From contig NZ_JAUOSB010000001.1 in NCBI RefSeq assembly GCF_030548295.1, forward strand, positions 558,001-622,000: a stretch of 64,000 bases of DNA, written 5' to 3'. The notes under the pieces were generated by a model that saw nothing but the letters and a program-made list of their open reading frames with translations, ran no database searches and was not told where the DNA came from. Of this stretch, positions 1 to 8,293 are shown piece by piece. This stretch comes from Wenyingzhuangia sp. 2_MG-2023 (lineage in GTDB: Bacteria > Bacteroidota > Bacteroidia > Flavobacteriales > Flavobacteriaceae). A program made the position numbers and the translations under genes. The first letter of the stretch is position 1; each line of letters begins with the position of its first letter.

Positions 1-2
1 AA

Positions 3-251
3 GGAAAAGAAGTTTTATTAAACATCTTAAAATCTGACCCTAGAGTATTAAGTACTCCTGCTGAACCTTTTGTAGAAGTAACTGCTTTGGCAGATAGCTC
101 TGTTAATTTTGCAGTTAGAGTATGGGTAAATGCAAGTGACTACTGGGGTGTTTATTTTGATACAAACGCTAAAGTTTACAACGAGTTTAATAAAGTTGGT
201 TTAAACATTCCTTATCCTCAAATGGATGTGCATGTTCACAAAGCCAATTAA
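3..251 (+). CDS. C-terminal end of an MscS-type mechanosensitive channel (partial)
   Basis: Only the last 82 codons are inside the window; the frame is open from base 3 to the TAA at 249-251. The visible part starts GKEVLLNILKSDPRVL, continues with an alternating strand pattern (VNFAVRVWVNASDYW) and ends in the amphipathic segment GLNIPYPQMDVHVHK. This is the usual shape of the cytoplasmic alpha/beta C-terminal domain of small-conductance mechanosensitive channels, where an IPFPQ/IPYPQ motif precedes the last strand. Family membership is quite secure from that motif. The membrane part and pore helix lie outside, so the subfamily cannot be judged. A terminator follows directly. Confidence 0.75.
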   Translation, partial: GKEVLLNILKSDPRVLSTPAEPFVEVTALADSSVNFAVRVWVNASDYWGVYFDTNAKVYNEFNKVGLNIPYPQMDVHVHKAN

Positions 252-270
252 TACATAACCATCTTTATAA

Positions 271-308
271 AAAAAGGCTATTTGAAAAATTTCAAATAGC
301 CTTTTTTT
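271..308. terminator. Bidirectional rho-independent terminator
   Basis: A 12 bp perfect inverted repeat (GGCTATTTGAAA / TTTCAAATAGCC) with a tiny loop is flanked by an A-run on the left and a T-run on the right. It can therefore end both the rightward MscS gene and the leftward HNH gene, whose stop codon lies in the T-run. Confidence 0.85.
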
Positions 309-861
309 AATCATCTATGGTAACAGAACCCCAATTTTCACCTGTTTTAATTCGGTGAATTTGCATGTCTGAAACACCAAATTGTTTGGCAATCATTTTC
401 AAACGAGTTTTGTTATTTGGATCTGCTAATTTCCTTTTGATAATTTTTACCCTACCTTCTGTTAACTTTGCGTAAGTACGTTTGGGTTTAGACTTTAAAT
501 ACTCTTCATTTGCATATTGATGCAATTCTTTTTCTCTTTTAGTTGCCCATTTTAAATTATCTACATGATTATTTTTCTTGTCATAATCTAAGTGAATAAC
601 ATACTCATCTCCTTCTTTTTTTTCTAGAAAATGCTGAGCAACCAACTTGTGAACATACCTACTTGTTCTCTTTCCGTTTGCTTCTTGGGTTAATGGAATG
701 GATGTATACCCATTGATATGATGGTATCTTAAAATCTCATTTTTTCCGTCCTTACAATTTAATATTCGTCCGTAATTAGAAATTTTATACTTCTCAAATT
801 TGGCTATCACACTGTCAAATTCCACGTCCTTCCACTCTTCATTTCTATAACCATTAATCAT
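307..861 (-). CDS. NUMOD4 / HNH endonuclease family protein with C-terminal HTH
   Basis: 184 aa. An N-terminal NUMOD4-like segment (EEWKDVEFDS...YKISNYGRI, residues 8-33) is followed by an HNH_3-like core (YVHKLVAQHFL, then HLDYDKKNNHVDNLKWAT, about residues 68-107). A C-terminal helix-turn-helix-like stretch (MIAKQFGVSDMQIHRIKTG, about 155-173) resembles the DNA-contacting modules of homing endonucleases. The usual NHIDG of the core is IHLDY here, so the first His is kept but the preceding Asn is not. There are no intron or phage genes beside it, so it looks like a free-standing chromosomal copy. Whether it cuts DNA or only binds it cannot be told. Family call is fairly sure, role unknown. 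Confidence 0.7.
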   Translation of the reverse strand: MINGYRNEEWKDVEFDSVIAKFEKYKISNYGRILNCKDGKNEILRYHHINGYTSIPLTQEANGKRTSRYVHKLVAQHFLEKKEGDEYVIHLDYDKKNNHVDNLKWATKREKELHQYANEEYLKSKPKRTYAKLTEGRVKIIKRKLADPNNKTRLKMIAKQFGVSDMQIHRIKTGENWGSVTIDD

Positions 862-1008
862 AATTTAAGACTTTAAAACATTAATAATATGCTCAAGAAA
901 AAATCTCAAACAACATTTAAAAATCTTAATCATAGCAGTGATTTGGGCATAAGACCCAAAAGATTATATATTTTTTGAATAAAAAAAAGTAATACTATTG
1001 TACCAAAT

Positions 1009-1761
1009 TTACAATTTTTTTATAAACTTTTTTAAAATCCATCCAACTTGTCCATCGGCTATCTTAATTTTTTGCCAATCTCCAACAACATCTAACACGC
1101 GTAATTTGGTTCCTTCATGCAATATAAATAATTCAGAAGCACTGTCTCTAGGTGCGTTTTTTATAGATACTTCTTCTGAAAAAACTATAGCAAAAAGTGT
1201 GTTTTTTGTTCTGTTGTATTGCTGAACGGTAATGACAAAACTTGTCAAACAACTTAGAGTAACAATGATAGACATTGTAAAATATACTTTTTTAATTCCT
1301 GGCTGTGTACTAAAGAAGAAAATCATCCAAAATAAACCAGCCAGCAATGAAGTTACAACGGTAATTTTAGACCAATTATTGTATGAAAATATACCTAAAA
1401 TATTTTTATTTAGCTTCTCATATAAAGATTTTGGAACTTCTTTAATACTATCAATAATACCACGATTGGCATACTCTAAATTTACATTCGCATCCTTATT
1501 AGATGGGTCTAGCTTCAAAGCTTTTTCATAATGGTAAATAGCCTCTGCCAATTGATTGGTTTTGTAATAAGAATTACCCAAATTAAAATATACTTCAGAT
1601 GACTCTAAACCTTGATCTAAGATGTTTTGGTAAGATTCAATTGCCAAATCATAAGCTTCTGTCTGATATTGACTATTGGCTTCTTCAAATAACTTTTGTG
1701 AATCCTGAGCACTCACAAAACTAAAGGTGAACCATAAAATTCCAAATATAAAATTTTTCAT
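1009..1761 (-). CDS. batE: BatE: TPR and SH3 domain protein, last gene of the bat operon
   Basis: 250 aa. A signal peptide (cleavage probably after FVSA, residue 18) is followed by three TPR-like repeats (residues 23-105, for example SSEVYFNLGNSYYKTNQLAEAIYHYEKAL). Two membrane segments follow (about 135-180), then a bacterial SH3 domain at the C-terminus (VSIKNAPRDSASELFILHEGTKLRVLDVVGDWQKIKI...GWI). This TPR-TM-TM-SH3 order is that of BatE in Bacteroidota aerotolerance operons. It lies 11 bp after batD and shares its direction, so it is almost certainly co-transcribed. TPRs suggest a scaffold for the other Bat proteins in the envelope; the biochemical role of the family is not settled. Confidence 0.85.
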   Translation of the reverse strand: MKNFIFGILWFTFSFVSAQDSQKLFEEANSQYQTEAYDLAIESYQNILDQGLESSEVYFNLGNSYYKTNQLAEAIYHYEKALKLDPSNKDANVNLEYANRGIIDSIKEVPKSLYEKLNKNILGIFSYNNWSKITVVTSLLAGLFWMIFFFSTQPGIKKVYFTMSIIVTLSCLTSFVITVQQYNRTKNTLFAIVFSEEVSIKNAPRDSASELFILHEGTKLRVLDVVGDWQKIKIADGQVGWILKKFIKKL

Positions 1762-1772
1762 TTTTTCCTGTT

Positions 1773-3569
1773 TTATAAGTTTTTATCAATCAATGTGATG
1801 GCTTGTTTTGCTTTTTCAAAATCCTCTTTCATCTTTTCTTCAGAAGAAGGAGCATACCTAGCAAACTCACAAGCACTAAACACCTCAATAAATTGTGTTG
1901 TAATCTCTTTAGAAACCCCTCTAGACTCTAGCATATCTACAATCTTATCTTTGCTAATATCTGTAGTTTCTACGCTTAATTTAGCCTTTAAGTAGTTGTG
2001 TAATGCTTTTTCTAAAGAACTATAAAACGTTTCTTTATTTCCTAATTCTTTTCTAGCACTTGTTAAATATTTTTTGGTCAATTTGTCTGCGTTTTTCAAT
2101 TTATTACGCGTTTTATCTTTGCTCAATTCTCTTTGTTTTTGAGAAGCGAAAATTCCTAAAGGCAATACAAAGAAGGGCAACAACAACAAAATATAAAACA
2201 GTTTAGAGGCATAAAAATCTTCTTTTTCTATTGGTTCTAAATTTGTAGTCGTTTGAATGTATCTAAAATCATTTCCTGTAGCTTTTACCGTTTGTTTGAT
2301 GGTTCCACTAGTAAAATCTTCAGAAGCTGTAGCAACCAATTCTTTTCCTTCTGTTACATCCAATACAATTTCATCAGAAGTAATGGTGTGGTATTTTTCA
2401 TCCTTAGGATTGAAATAAGAAAATGTAGTTGAAGGTATGATAAACTTCCCTTTGTACTGAGGAACCACCGTATATGCATTTTCTAAACTACCTGACATTC
2501 CTGAAGAAGTAACTGCAACTTTTTCTTTTCTTTCCGGATCGTAAACTTCCAATTCTTTTGGCGTTTTGATGGCCGGAATTTCAAACAATTTGATGTTTCC
2601 TTTTCCTTCAACCTTTACTTTTATTTGAGCCGATTCGTTGGCTTTAAATACCGCTCTACTTGTGTTAACATCATAGCTATAAGTACCAACTGCTCCGGTA
2701 AAATCTAACGGTTTTCCTTCTAATGGCAATGGTTTTACCTGAATGGTTCTTTGTTCAGAGGCTAATTTTTGATTTACATTTCTGCTAATCATATTTCCAA
2801 AAAAATCTCCTCTTCCCGTAGGAACAGCTACTACAATATCTGCAGACATGGAATTTACGTTCAGCTTTCCTTCTCTTTGTGGAATTAACAATACTTTGTG
2901 TAAAACAGCATATTGCCATTGTTCTCCCTTAAAATCACCATCTCTAAACTGTGGTCTTTTGTTTTCTATATTCTGGCTCCAAAATCCTTCGTAATTAGGT
3001 GGTGTGTCCACATCAAAACCATTGATTCCCATTTGATTAACATACAAACGGTATTCCGCATAAATAGGCTCTCCTACATAAGGGGTTTCGTTAGAAATTG
3101 TTACAACCATTTTTACATTTTGACTGGCAATGTAATTTGGGTCGTTAGGATTTACAGGAATGTCTACCGGATCTACCACATTTATAGTTATGGCGTTAGA
3201 TTCTATTCGATCTCCTTTGTACTCAATACTTGCTGGGGGTAACGTAAACGTTCCTTTCCTCTTAGGTTCTAAAATATACGTATAGGTTTTGCTAAAATTA
3301 CTTTTAAGTTTACCATTCGTAATTGAATATGAATTACTAACCGATTGACTCGGTCCTTGGACTACTTTAAAATTTTTGAAATTTGGCAATTTAAAATCAT
3401 CCGCCTCTTGATTGTTGATTTGATATTCTAATCTTAAACGTTGATTTTCTCCTAATGTTTTTTTACTTACGGATGCTTTTAATTCTACTTGAGCCACAAT
3501 ATTGGCACTCACTAAAAACAATAGTAAAAAAATAGATTTGAATAAAAATGTGTTACCAGTCTTTTTCAT
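1773..3569 (-). CDS. batD: BatD: oxygen-tolerance family membrane protein
   Basis: 598 aa. It has a signal peptide (to about residue 27, ANIVAQ) and then a long periplasmic region of Ig-like beta repeats typical of the BatD family (VELKASVSKKTLGENQRLRLEYQINN at its start). One transmembrane helix (about 455-475, LFYILLLLPFFVLPLGIFA) leads to a basic cytoplasmic helical tail of about 120 residues. The length matches BatD of other Flavobacteria. Its start overlaps the 3' end of batC by 17 bp, showing tight operon coupling. BatD is thought to be the periplasmic adaptor of the MoxR/VWA complex; no enzymatic motif is visible. Confidence 0.88.
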   Translation of the reverse strand: MKKTGNTFLFKSIFLLLFLVSANIVAQVELKASVSKKTLGENQRLRLEYQINNQEADDFKLPNFKNFKVVQGPSQSVSNSYSITNGKLKSNFSKTYTYILEPKRKGTFTLPPASIEYKGDRIESNAITINVVDPVDIPVNPNDPNYIASQNVKMVVTISNETPYVGEPIYAEYRLYVNQMGINGFDVDTPPNYEGFWSQNIENKRPQFRDGDFKGEQWQYAVLHKVLLIPQREGKLNVNSMSADIVVAVPTGRGDFFGNMISRNVNQKLASEQRTIQVKPLPLEGKPLDFTGAVGTYSYDVNTSRAVFKANESAQIKVKVEGKGNIKLFEIPAIKTPKELEVYDPERKEKVAVTSSGMSGSLENAYTVVPQYKGKFIIPSTTFSYFNPKDEKYHTITSDEIVLDVTEGKELVATASEDFTSGTIKQTVKATGNDFRYIQTTTNLEPIEKEDFYASKLFYILLLLPFFVLPLGIFASQKQRELSKDKTRNKLKNADKLTKKYLTSARKELGNKETFYSSLEKALHNYLKAKLSVETTDISKDKIVDMLESRGVSKEITTQFIEVFSACEFARYAPSSEEKMKEDFEKAKQAITLIDKNL

Positions 3570-4386
3570 TTTTGTTCACTTTTGCTTTTACTTTTTGAGC
3601 ATTCACTTTTTTCTGAGTTTTTTGCTCTTCATTACTCATAGACTCTAACAATTGCTCCATTTGCTCTGGAGAAAGTTTGGATTTTTGAGGTTGAGGTTGT
3701 TCCTTTTTCTCATCATCTCCCTTGTTGTCTTTTTTATCTTCAGGATTCTCTTTTTGATCATTTTTATCTTGATCTTTTTTGTCATCTCCCTCTCCTTTAT
3801 CGTCCTTGTTATCCTTATTATCTTTGTTGTCCTTATCTTTATTTTTATCGTCTTTGTTATCTCCTTTATTATCCTTATTGTCCTTGTTTTTATCGTCTTT
3901 ATTATCTTTCTGATCGTCCTTTTTTTGTTGATCGTCTTGCTTCTGTTTTTCTTGTTTGGCAGCTATAAATTTTTCACGTAAAATATCATCCGTAGGATTT
4001 TTTAACAAGGCTTGTTTGTAAGCTTCTAACGCTTTTTCTAGCTCTTTTTGCTTTTTAAAAGCATCTCCTATTAGTTCACTTGTTTTGGCCTTATTCTCTT
4101 TCTCTTTAGCTAACTTGTTTGCTAATTGGTACTGTTCTATTGCCTCTTTGTATTTTTTTTGCTGAAAATACGCATTTCCTAAATTGTAGGCTCCTTTGTA
4201 ATACGTTCCGTCTTCGGCCAAACTTTTTTGATAGGCTATAGAAGCTTCTGAAAAATTCCCTTTTTCATAATCATCATTTCCTGCTCTCAATTGTTTTTTT
4301 GCTTCGTACAATTTTTCTTTTGGCAATTCCTGTCCAAAACTCAAACACGTGGTGATGATAAAAATGAAGGCTATTGTTTGTCTCAT
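3553..4386 (-). CDS. batC: BatC: TPR protein with a long charged tail
   Basis: 277 aa from the ATG at 4386. This start gives a clean signal peptide (MRQTIAFIFIITTCLSFGQ) and lies one base after the batB stop codon. A longer frame to 4419 would overlap batB and mask the signal. Residues about 20-150 form TPRs (YKGAYNLGNAYFQQKKYKEAIEQY and two more). Residues about 155-240 are an Asp/Lys/Asn-only low-complexity linker, followed by a Gln/Lys-rich tail with SPEQMEQLLESMSNEEQK. TPRs probably dock the other Bat proteins. The charged tract is expected to be disordered and periplasmic. Confidence 0.85.
   Translation of the reverse strand: MRQTIAFIFIITTCLSFGQELPKEKLYEAKKQLRAGNDDYEKGNFSEASIAYQKSLAEDGTYYKGAYNLGNAYFQQKKYKEAIEQYQLANKLAKEKENKAKTSELIGDAFKKQKELEKALEAYKQALLKNPTDDILREKFIAAKQEKQKQDDQQKKDDQKDNKDDKNKDNKDNKGDNKDDKNKDKDNKDNKDNKDDKGEGDDKKDQDKNDQKENPEDKKDNKGDDEKKEQPQPQKSKLSPEQMEQLLESMSNEEQKTQKKVNAQKVKAKVNKNEKDW
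3700..3945 (-). repeat. Low-complexity Lys/Asp/Asn-coding tract inside batC
   Basis: About 245 bp on the minus strand encode degenerate repeats of K-D-N-K-D-D built from GAT, GAC, AAA and AAT codons (on the plus strand recurring TTATC, TTTGTTGTCC and similar). The antisense strand happens to stay open for over 100 codons here; that is a by-product of the composition, not a gene. Such tracts expand and contract easily by slippage. Confidence 0.75.
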
Positions 4387-4387
4387 C

Positions 4388-5428
4388 TTACTTTTCATTT
4401 TCGTTAAACAAATTGACACTCTTTACCCATTTTGTTTTCTTTTCAAATACAAACAAGTCTAAAATCAACCACAAAATACCCAAACCAATAAACCATTGAA
4501 ATTGACTTTTATAATCTGAAAATTGTTTGGTTTCAAATTCTGTCTTTTTAGCTTTGGATAAAACCTCAATAATTTTATTTACCGATGTAGCCGTTTTGTT
4601 ACCATCCACATAAAACCCTTTTGTGTTTTCTGCTACTTCTTTTAGAACTTGTGCATGTCTTTGGGTAATAACAACTTCTCCGTTTTTATCCTTTTTCAAT
4701 CCTTTGTTGTAACCATTAATCATGTCTGGAATTACACCTCCTTTTTCTGTACCAATTCCAATTGTAATTACTTTAATTCCTTCTTCTGCCAATTCTTTAG
4801 CTTTGTCAATAGTATTTTCTTCATGATCTTCACCATCGGATAAAATCACCAAATATTTATTGGTTTGCTCTTCGTTATTGTAATAATTTTTGGCAGAATT
4901 TAATGCTTCGTTAATTGCTGTTCCTTGACTAGAAACCATGTCTGGAGATGCATTTTTTAAAAACAATTTTGCTGCAGCATGATCTGTGGTAATAGGCAAT
5001 AGGGGATAGGAGTTCCCTGCATAAATAATAATTCCTATTCTATCACTACCTAATTGATCTATTGTTTTTAAAATAATTTGTTTTGCTTTTTCCAATCGGT
5101 TAGGAGCAATGTCTTCGGACAACATACTTTTAGAAACATCCAAAGCAAACACAATATCTACTCCTTCTCTTTTTACGGTTTCTAACTTGGTTCCTATTTT
5201 AGGATTGACCAATGCAATAACCAAAAAAGCAATTGCCAACGCTAAAAACACATATTTAATGGTTGCTTTGTACACCGAATAATCTGGAGCTAATTTTTGA
5301 AGCAATTCGTGTTTTGCAAATACTTTTTGTGTTCTTTTTTGCCACCAAAATTTATACAACAAAACCACCAATAAAAAAGGTAGCAATGCCAAAGCATAAA
5401 AATATATAGGTTCTTCTAATCTTTGCAT
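4388..5428 (-). CDS. batB: BatB: von Willebrand factor A membrane protein
   Basis: 346 aa. Two N-terminal membrane helices (about 9-27 and 59-78) bracket a short cytoplasmic loop. A VWA domain (about 88-290) follows, with an intact MIDAS motif DVSKSM (D-x-S-x-S) and the downstream ILSDGEDHE loop. A last helix lies near residue 315 (FQWFIGLGILWLILDLFVF). This layout is the same as BatA beside it and fits the BatB position between batA and batC. The gene starts 2 bp after batA and ends one base before batC. MIDAS residues imply metal-dependent partner binding, probably with the MoxR ATPase complex. Confidence 0.88.
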   Translation of the reverse strand: MQRLEEPIYFYALALLPFLLVVLLYKFWWQKRTQKVFAKHELLQKLAPDYSVYKATIKYVFLALAIAFLVIALVNPKIGTKLETVKREGVDIVFALDVSKSMLSEDIAPNRLEKAKQIILKTIDQLGSDRIGIIIYAGNSYPLLPITTDHAAAKLFLKNASPDMVSSQGTAINEALNSAKNYYNNEEQTNKYLVILSDGEDHEENTIDKAKELAEEGIKVITIGIGTEKGGVIPDMINGYNKGLKKDKNGEVVITQRHAQVLKEVAENTKGFYVDGNKTATSVNKIIEVLSKAKKTEFETKQFSDYKSQFQWFIGLGILWLILDLFVFEKKTKWVKSVNLFNENEK

Positions 5429-5430
5429 AT

Positions 5431-6432
5431 TTATATAAAACTTTTAAATAGGGTGTTTTTTAACAAATATTCAAGTACCAATAAAGCCAAAGCCATCAAT
5501 ACCAAACCTCTGTACATTTCTTGATAATTGTAATATTTAAACTCTTCTATTTCTGTTTTCTCCAATTTATCAATTTCGTCATAAATGGTTTCTAACTTCG
5601 TGTTTGACGTAGCTCTAAAATATTTTCCTCCTGTTTCAGTAGCTATATAATTCAACAATTTTTCGTCAATTTCTACTTGCATTGGTTGGTACAACAATCT
5701 ACCATTGTAATCTTTTGCATAAGGCATTTCTGCCATACCGTTAGTTCCAATTCCAATGGTATATACTTTAATTCCAATTCCTTTAGCCAATTCCGTTGCC
5801 AATTTAGGATCTACAGAACCCGCAGTGTTTACTCCATCCGTTAGCAAAATAATTACTTTGCTTTTTGCTTTGCTATCTTTCAATCTGTTAACGGCCGCAC
5901 CCAATCCCATTCCAATAGCAGTTCCATCTTCTATACCACCATATTCAATAGTTTCAATGGTTCTTTTTACGATAGATTTATCACTAGTTATAGGAGTTTT
6001 TGTATAACTTTCACCTGCATACAAAACAATTCCAATTCTATCATTTGGACGTTTGTCAACAAATTTTTGTGCTACTTCTTTTAGTGCTTCTAATCTATTT
6101 GGCTTTAAATCTCTGGCCAACATAGATCCTGAAACATCCGTAGCCATTACAATATCAATTCCTTTGTTTTTTTTGTTCTTAGTAGTAACGGCAACATTTC
6201 TAGGTCTTGCCAATGCTACAATTAACAATGCGATTGCTGCCAATTTTAACAACCATAAAAATCTATAAATTACTGCATACACAGAAGGTTTTTGAATAGA
6301 TTTTGTAGAAGCAATAGACAACTTAGCTTGATTTCTATTTCTGCTCATGTACAGCCAAACTGCTAACAAAGGAATGACTAACAATGTCCATAAAAAAACA
6401 GGATGTGTAAATTCAAAATTACTGTACTTCAT
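5431..6432 (-). CDS. batA: BatA: von Willebrand factor A membrane protein
   Basis: 333 aa. N-terminal BatA-type membrane segment (FLWTLLVIPLLAVWLYM at 14-30 and a second helix at 60-78), then a VWA domain with the MIDAS motif DVSGSM near residue 95 and LLTDGVN near 195. A C-terminal membrane helix is at 308-325. Its start overlaps the end of the upstream gene by 14 bp and batB follows at once, so it belongs to the same transcript. It is paralogous to BatB in the same operon; order and the N-terminal FEFTHPVFLW motif support the BatA assignment. Confidence 0.88.
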   Translation of the reverse strand: MKYSNFEFTHPVFLWTLLVIPLLAVWLYMSRNRNQAKLSIASTKSIQKPSVYAVIYRFLWLLKLAAIALLIVALARPRNVAVTTKNKKNKGIDIVMATDVSGSMLARDLKPNRLEALKEVAQKFVDKRPNDRIGIVLYAGESYTKTPITSDKSIVKRTIETIEYGGIEDGTAIGMGLGAAVNRLKDSKAKSKVIILLTDGVNTAGSVDPKLATELAKGIGIKVYTIGIGTNGMAEMPYAKDYNGRLLYQPMQVEIDEKLLNYIATETGGKYFRATSNTKLETIYDEIDKLEKTEIEEFKYYNYQEMYRGLVLMALALLVLEYLLKNTLFKSFI

Positions 6433-7354
6433 CTTTCTCTTCTGTCTTTTTTGATTCTACTATTTCATGAATGGTGTTGATAACAAGTTCCGCATCAGAC
6501 TGATGTCCTTTGATGTCACTATCCAAAGGTTTTTGTTTGGCAAATTTCACAAAATCCGCTTGCGATAAGAACGATTTTAATCTAAGTAAAACTTCTTTGT
6601 CCAAACCTAAACTACGTTGTTTATTTTCCGATGTTAACAACAACATCAATTCATCCGTTGTAATTTCCATCGCTTGTACCATCAACTCATCACCAATATA
6701 TTTTCTTACAATATCTGTTAGTTCAGAATAGTATTCTTTTATTTTATTGTTTTGCCAAAGTTCTTTGTTTTCTAATTCTTCCAATTCTTTTTTAGCTGCT
6801 ATGTAAGGTGGAATTTTAGGAACAACCACACGTTTTTCTTCCTTCTTTTTACGGAACAAAAAGTACAAGGCTAATAAAAATGCCACAATTCCCAAGGCTA
6901 TATACACATATGTTTGACTTCTGTACCACAGTTCTGCCAATGTATACGATTCTTTTTCAAAATCTTTTACCGTGTAATAAGGAGCTAATTTGGTGGTATC
7001 TACTTGAACTGTAGCAACATTTACTAACAAAGAATCTGTAAAATACGCTTTTGCATCTATAAAAACTTGTTGTTTTTTAATGTAAAAAGCTCCACTATCA
7101 AAACCTGTAATTAAATACTTTTTCACCAAGTTGTTGGTCAATGTATCTACTGGTAAATCTTCTGCAACTTCTAATCCTTGTAAATTTAACTTTGGAAAAA
7201 TTACCTTTTCTTGATTAGGAGTTGAAATTGAAAACGTTAATTGTTCTCCTATTTTAATATTTGTGGTGTCTGTTTTAACGGTGATTGAAGGCTCTTTTTG
7301 TGCCATCATTTGCAATCCTAACGCTAAAAACAAACAAGTAATGATCTGTTTCAT
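6419..7354 (-). CDS. BatD-like periplasmic/membrane protein of the bat operon
   Basis: 311 aa. It has a signal peptide (MKQIITCLFLALGLQMMAQ), one beta-rich periplasmic domain (about 22-125, similar in pattern to a single BatD repeat), one transmembrane helix (about 150-168, YVYIALGIVAFLLALYFLF) and a basic/acidic helical cytoplasmic tail. The tail (KKELEELENKELWQNNKIKEYYSELTDIVRKYIGDEL) resembles the tail region of BatD and of DUF4381 proteins. This gene regularly sits between DUF58 and batA in Flavobacteria. I see no catalytic motif. It probably links the DUF58 protein or MoxR to the VWA proteins; that is inferred from position only. Confidence 0.7.
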   Translation of the reverse strand: MKQIITCLFLALGLQMMAQKEPSITVKTDTTNIKIGEQLTFSISTPNQEKVIFPKLNLQGLEVAEDLPVDTLTNNLVKKYLITGFDSGAFYIKKQQVFIDAKAYFTDSLLVNVATVQVDTTKLAPYYTVKDFEKESYTLAELWYRSQTYVYIALGIVAFLLALYFLFRKKKEEKRVVVPKIPPYIAAKKELEELENKELWQNNKIKEYYSELTDIVRKYIGDELMVQAMEITTDELMLLLTSENKQRSLGLDKEVLLRLKSFLSQADFVKFAKQKPLDSDIKGHQSDAELVINTIHEIVESKKTEEKDEVQ

Positions 7355-7355
7355 T

Positions 7356-8222
7356 TTACCCTCTTTGTTTAAAATATGTCAACAATTTTTTAGCATAATT
7401 CTCTTCCGTTCTACAACTTAATATTCCAGCTCCACTTTTTTTGAAAGCTGTTTCAAAGTTGTTTTTCCAGTGTGCAAATTGCTGTTCGTATTGATTTCTA
7501 ACTTTTTTAGACGATGTATTTACCATAACTGTTTGACCAGATTCAGCATCTACCATAGGCACCAACCCAATTTTAGGAAGGGTAGCATCGTATTGATCGT
7601 AGATTCTAACACCCGTTACATCGTGTTTGTTTCCCACAATTTTTAATGTATGCTCATAACCTTCATCCATAAAATCAGACAATATAAAAACGATGGCTTT
7701 CTTTCTCATTACATTAGAAAGATATTTTAACGCTTCATTAATATTGGTTTTTTGACTCTTAGGTTCAAATTCTATCAATTCTCTAATAATACGCAATACG
7801 TGACTTTTTCCTTTTTTAGGAGGAATGTACAATTCTACCTCATCAGAAAACAACAACAAACCTACTTTGTCATTATTTTGAATGGCAGAAAAAGATAAGG
7901 TTGCAGCAATTTCTGCAATGGTTGCTCGTTTGAACTGCTCCTTAGTTCCAAAATTTCCAGAACCACTAATATCAACCATCAACATCATGGTCAATTCTCG
8001 TTCTTCTTCAAAAACTTTTACATAAGGTTCATTGTAACGTGCAGTTACATTCCAATCTATACTACGAACATCATCGCCAAAACCATATTGCTTTACCTCA
8101 CTAAAAGTCATACCACGTCCTTTAAAAGAACTGTGATATTCTCCTGAAAAAATATGATCGGACAAACGACGTGTCTTGATCTCTATTTTTCTAACTTTTT
8201 TTAAGATTTCTTTGGTTTCCAT
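7356..8222 (-). CDS. DUF58 family protein of the MoxR/bat operon
   Basis: 288 aa from ATG 8222 (METKEILKKVRKIEIKTRRLSDHIFSG). A frame 7 codons longer exists, but it runs into a 14 bp tandem repeat and adds a sequence not expected in the family. The DUF58 signature (SFKGRGMTFSEVKQYGFGDDVRSIDWNV) is at about 33-60. The second half is a VWA-like fold starting LMVDISGSG (D-x-S-x-S kept). DUF58 proteins act with MoxR ATPases as chaperone-like assembly systems. It follows moxR by 71 bp, filled by the repeat, and precedes the BatD-like gene by 1 bp. Confidence 0.85.
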   Translation of the reverse strand: METKEILKKVRKIEIKTRRLSDHIFSGEYHSSFKGRGMTFSEVKQYGFGDDVRSIDWNVTARYNEPYVKVFEEERELTMMLMVDISGSGNFGTKEQFKRATIAEIAATLSFSAIQNNDKVGLLLFSDEVELYIPPKKGKSHVLRIIRELIEFEPKSQKTNINEALKYLSNVMRKKAIVFILSDFMDEGYEHTLKIVGNKHDVTGVRIYDQYDATLPKIGLVPMVDAESGQTVMVNTSSKKVRNQYEQQFAHWKNNFETAFKKSGAGILSCRTEENYAKKLLTYFKQRG

Positions 8223-8232
8223 TTTCTTTTGG

Positions 8233-8288
8233 CTTTTGGCCATTAGCTTTTGGCCATTAGCTAAAGACTAACAGCTAAAGACTAAAAG
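8233..8288. repeat. 7 bp-periodic tandem repeat between moxR and the DUF58 gene
   Basis: Four 14 bp units lie head to tail: CTTTTGGCCATTAG twice (identical), then CTAAAGACTAACAG and CTAAAGACTAAAAG. Each 14-mer is two heptamers, so the tract is a run of eight 7 bp words, nearly all ending in AG or GG. It fills the short gap before the DUF58 start codon and could change the spacing of its ribosome-binding region. Confidence 0.85.
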
Positions 8289-8293
8289 CCATA

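Noticed and set aside
941-1008. TTTGGG / CCCAAA hairpin at about 945-962 as the bat operon terminator
   Set aside because: The stem is only 6 bp and no T-run follows on the minus strand.
3652-3981. 109-codon frame on the plus strand
   Set aside because: It is antisense to the Lys/Asp/Asn tract of batC; its Ile/Phe/Val-only product is a by-product of the composition.
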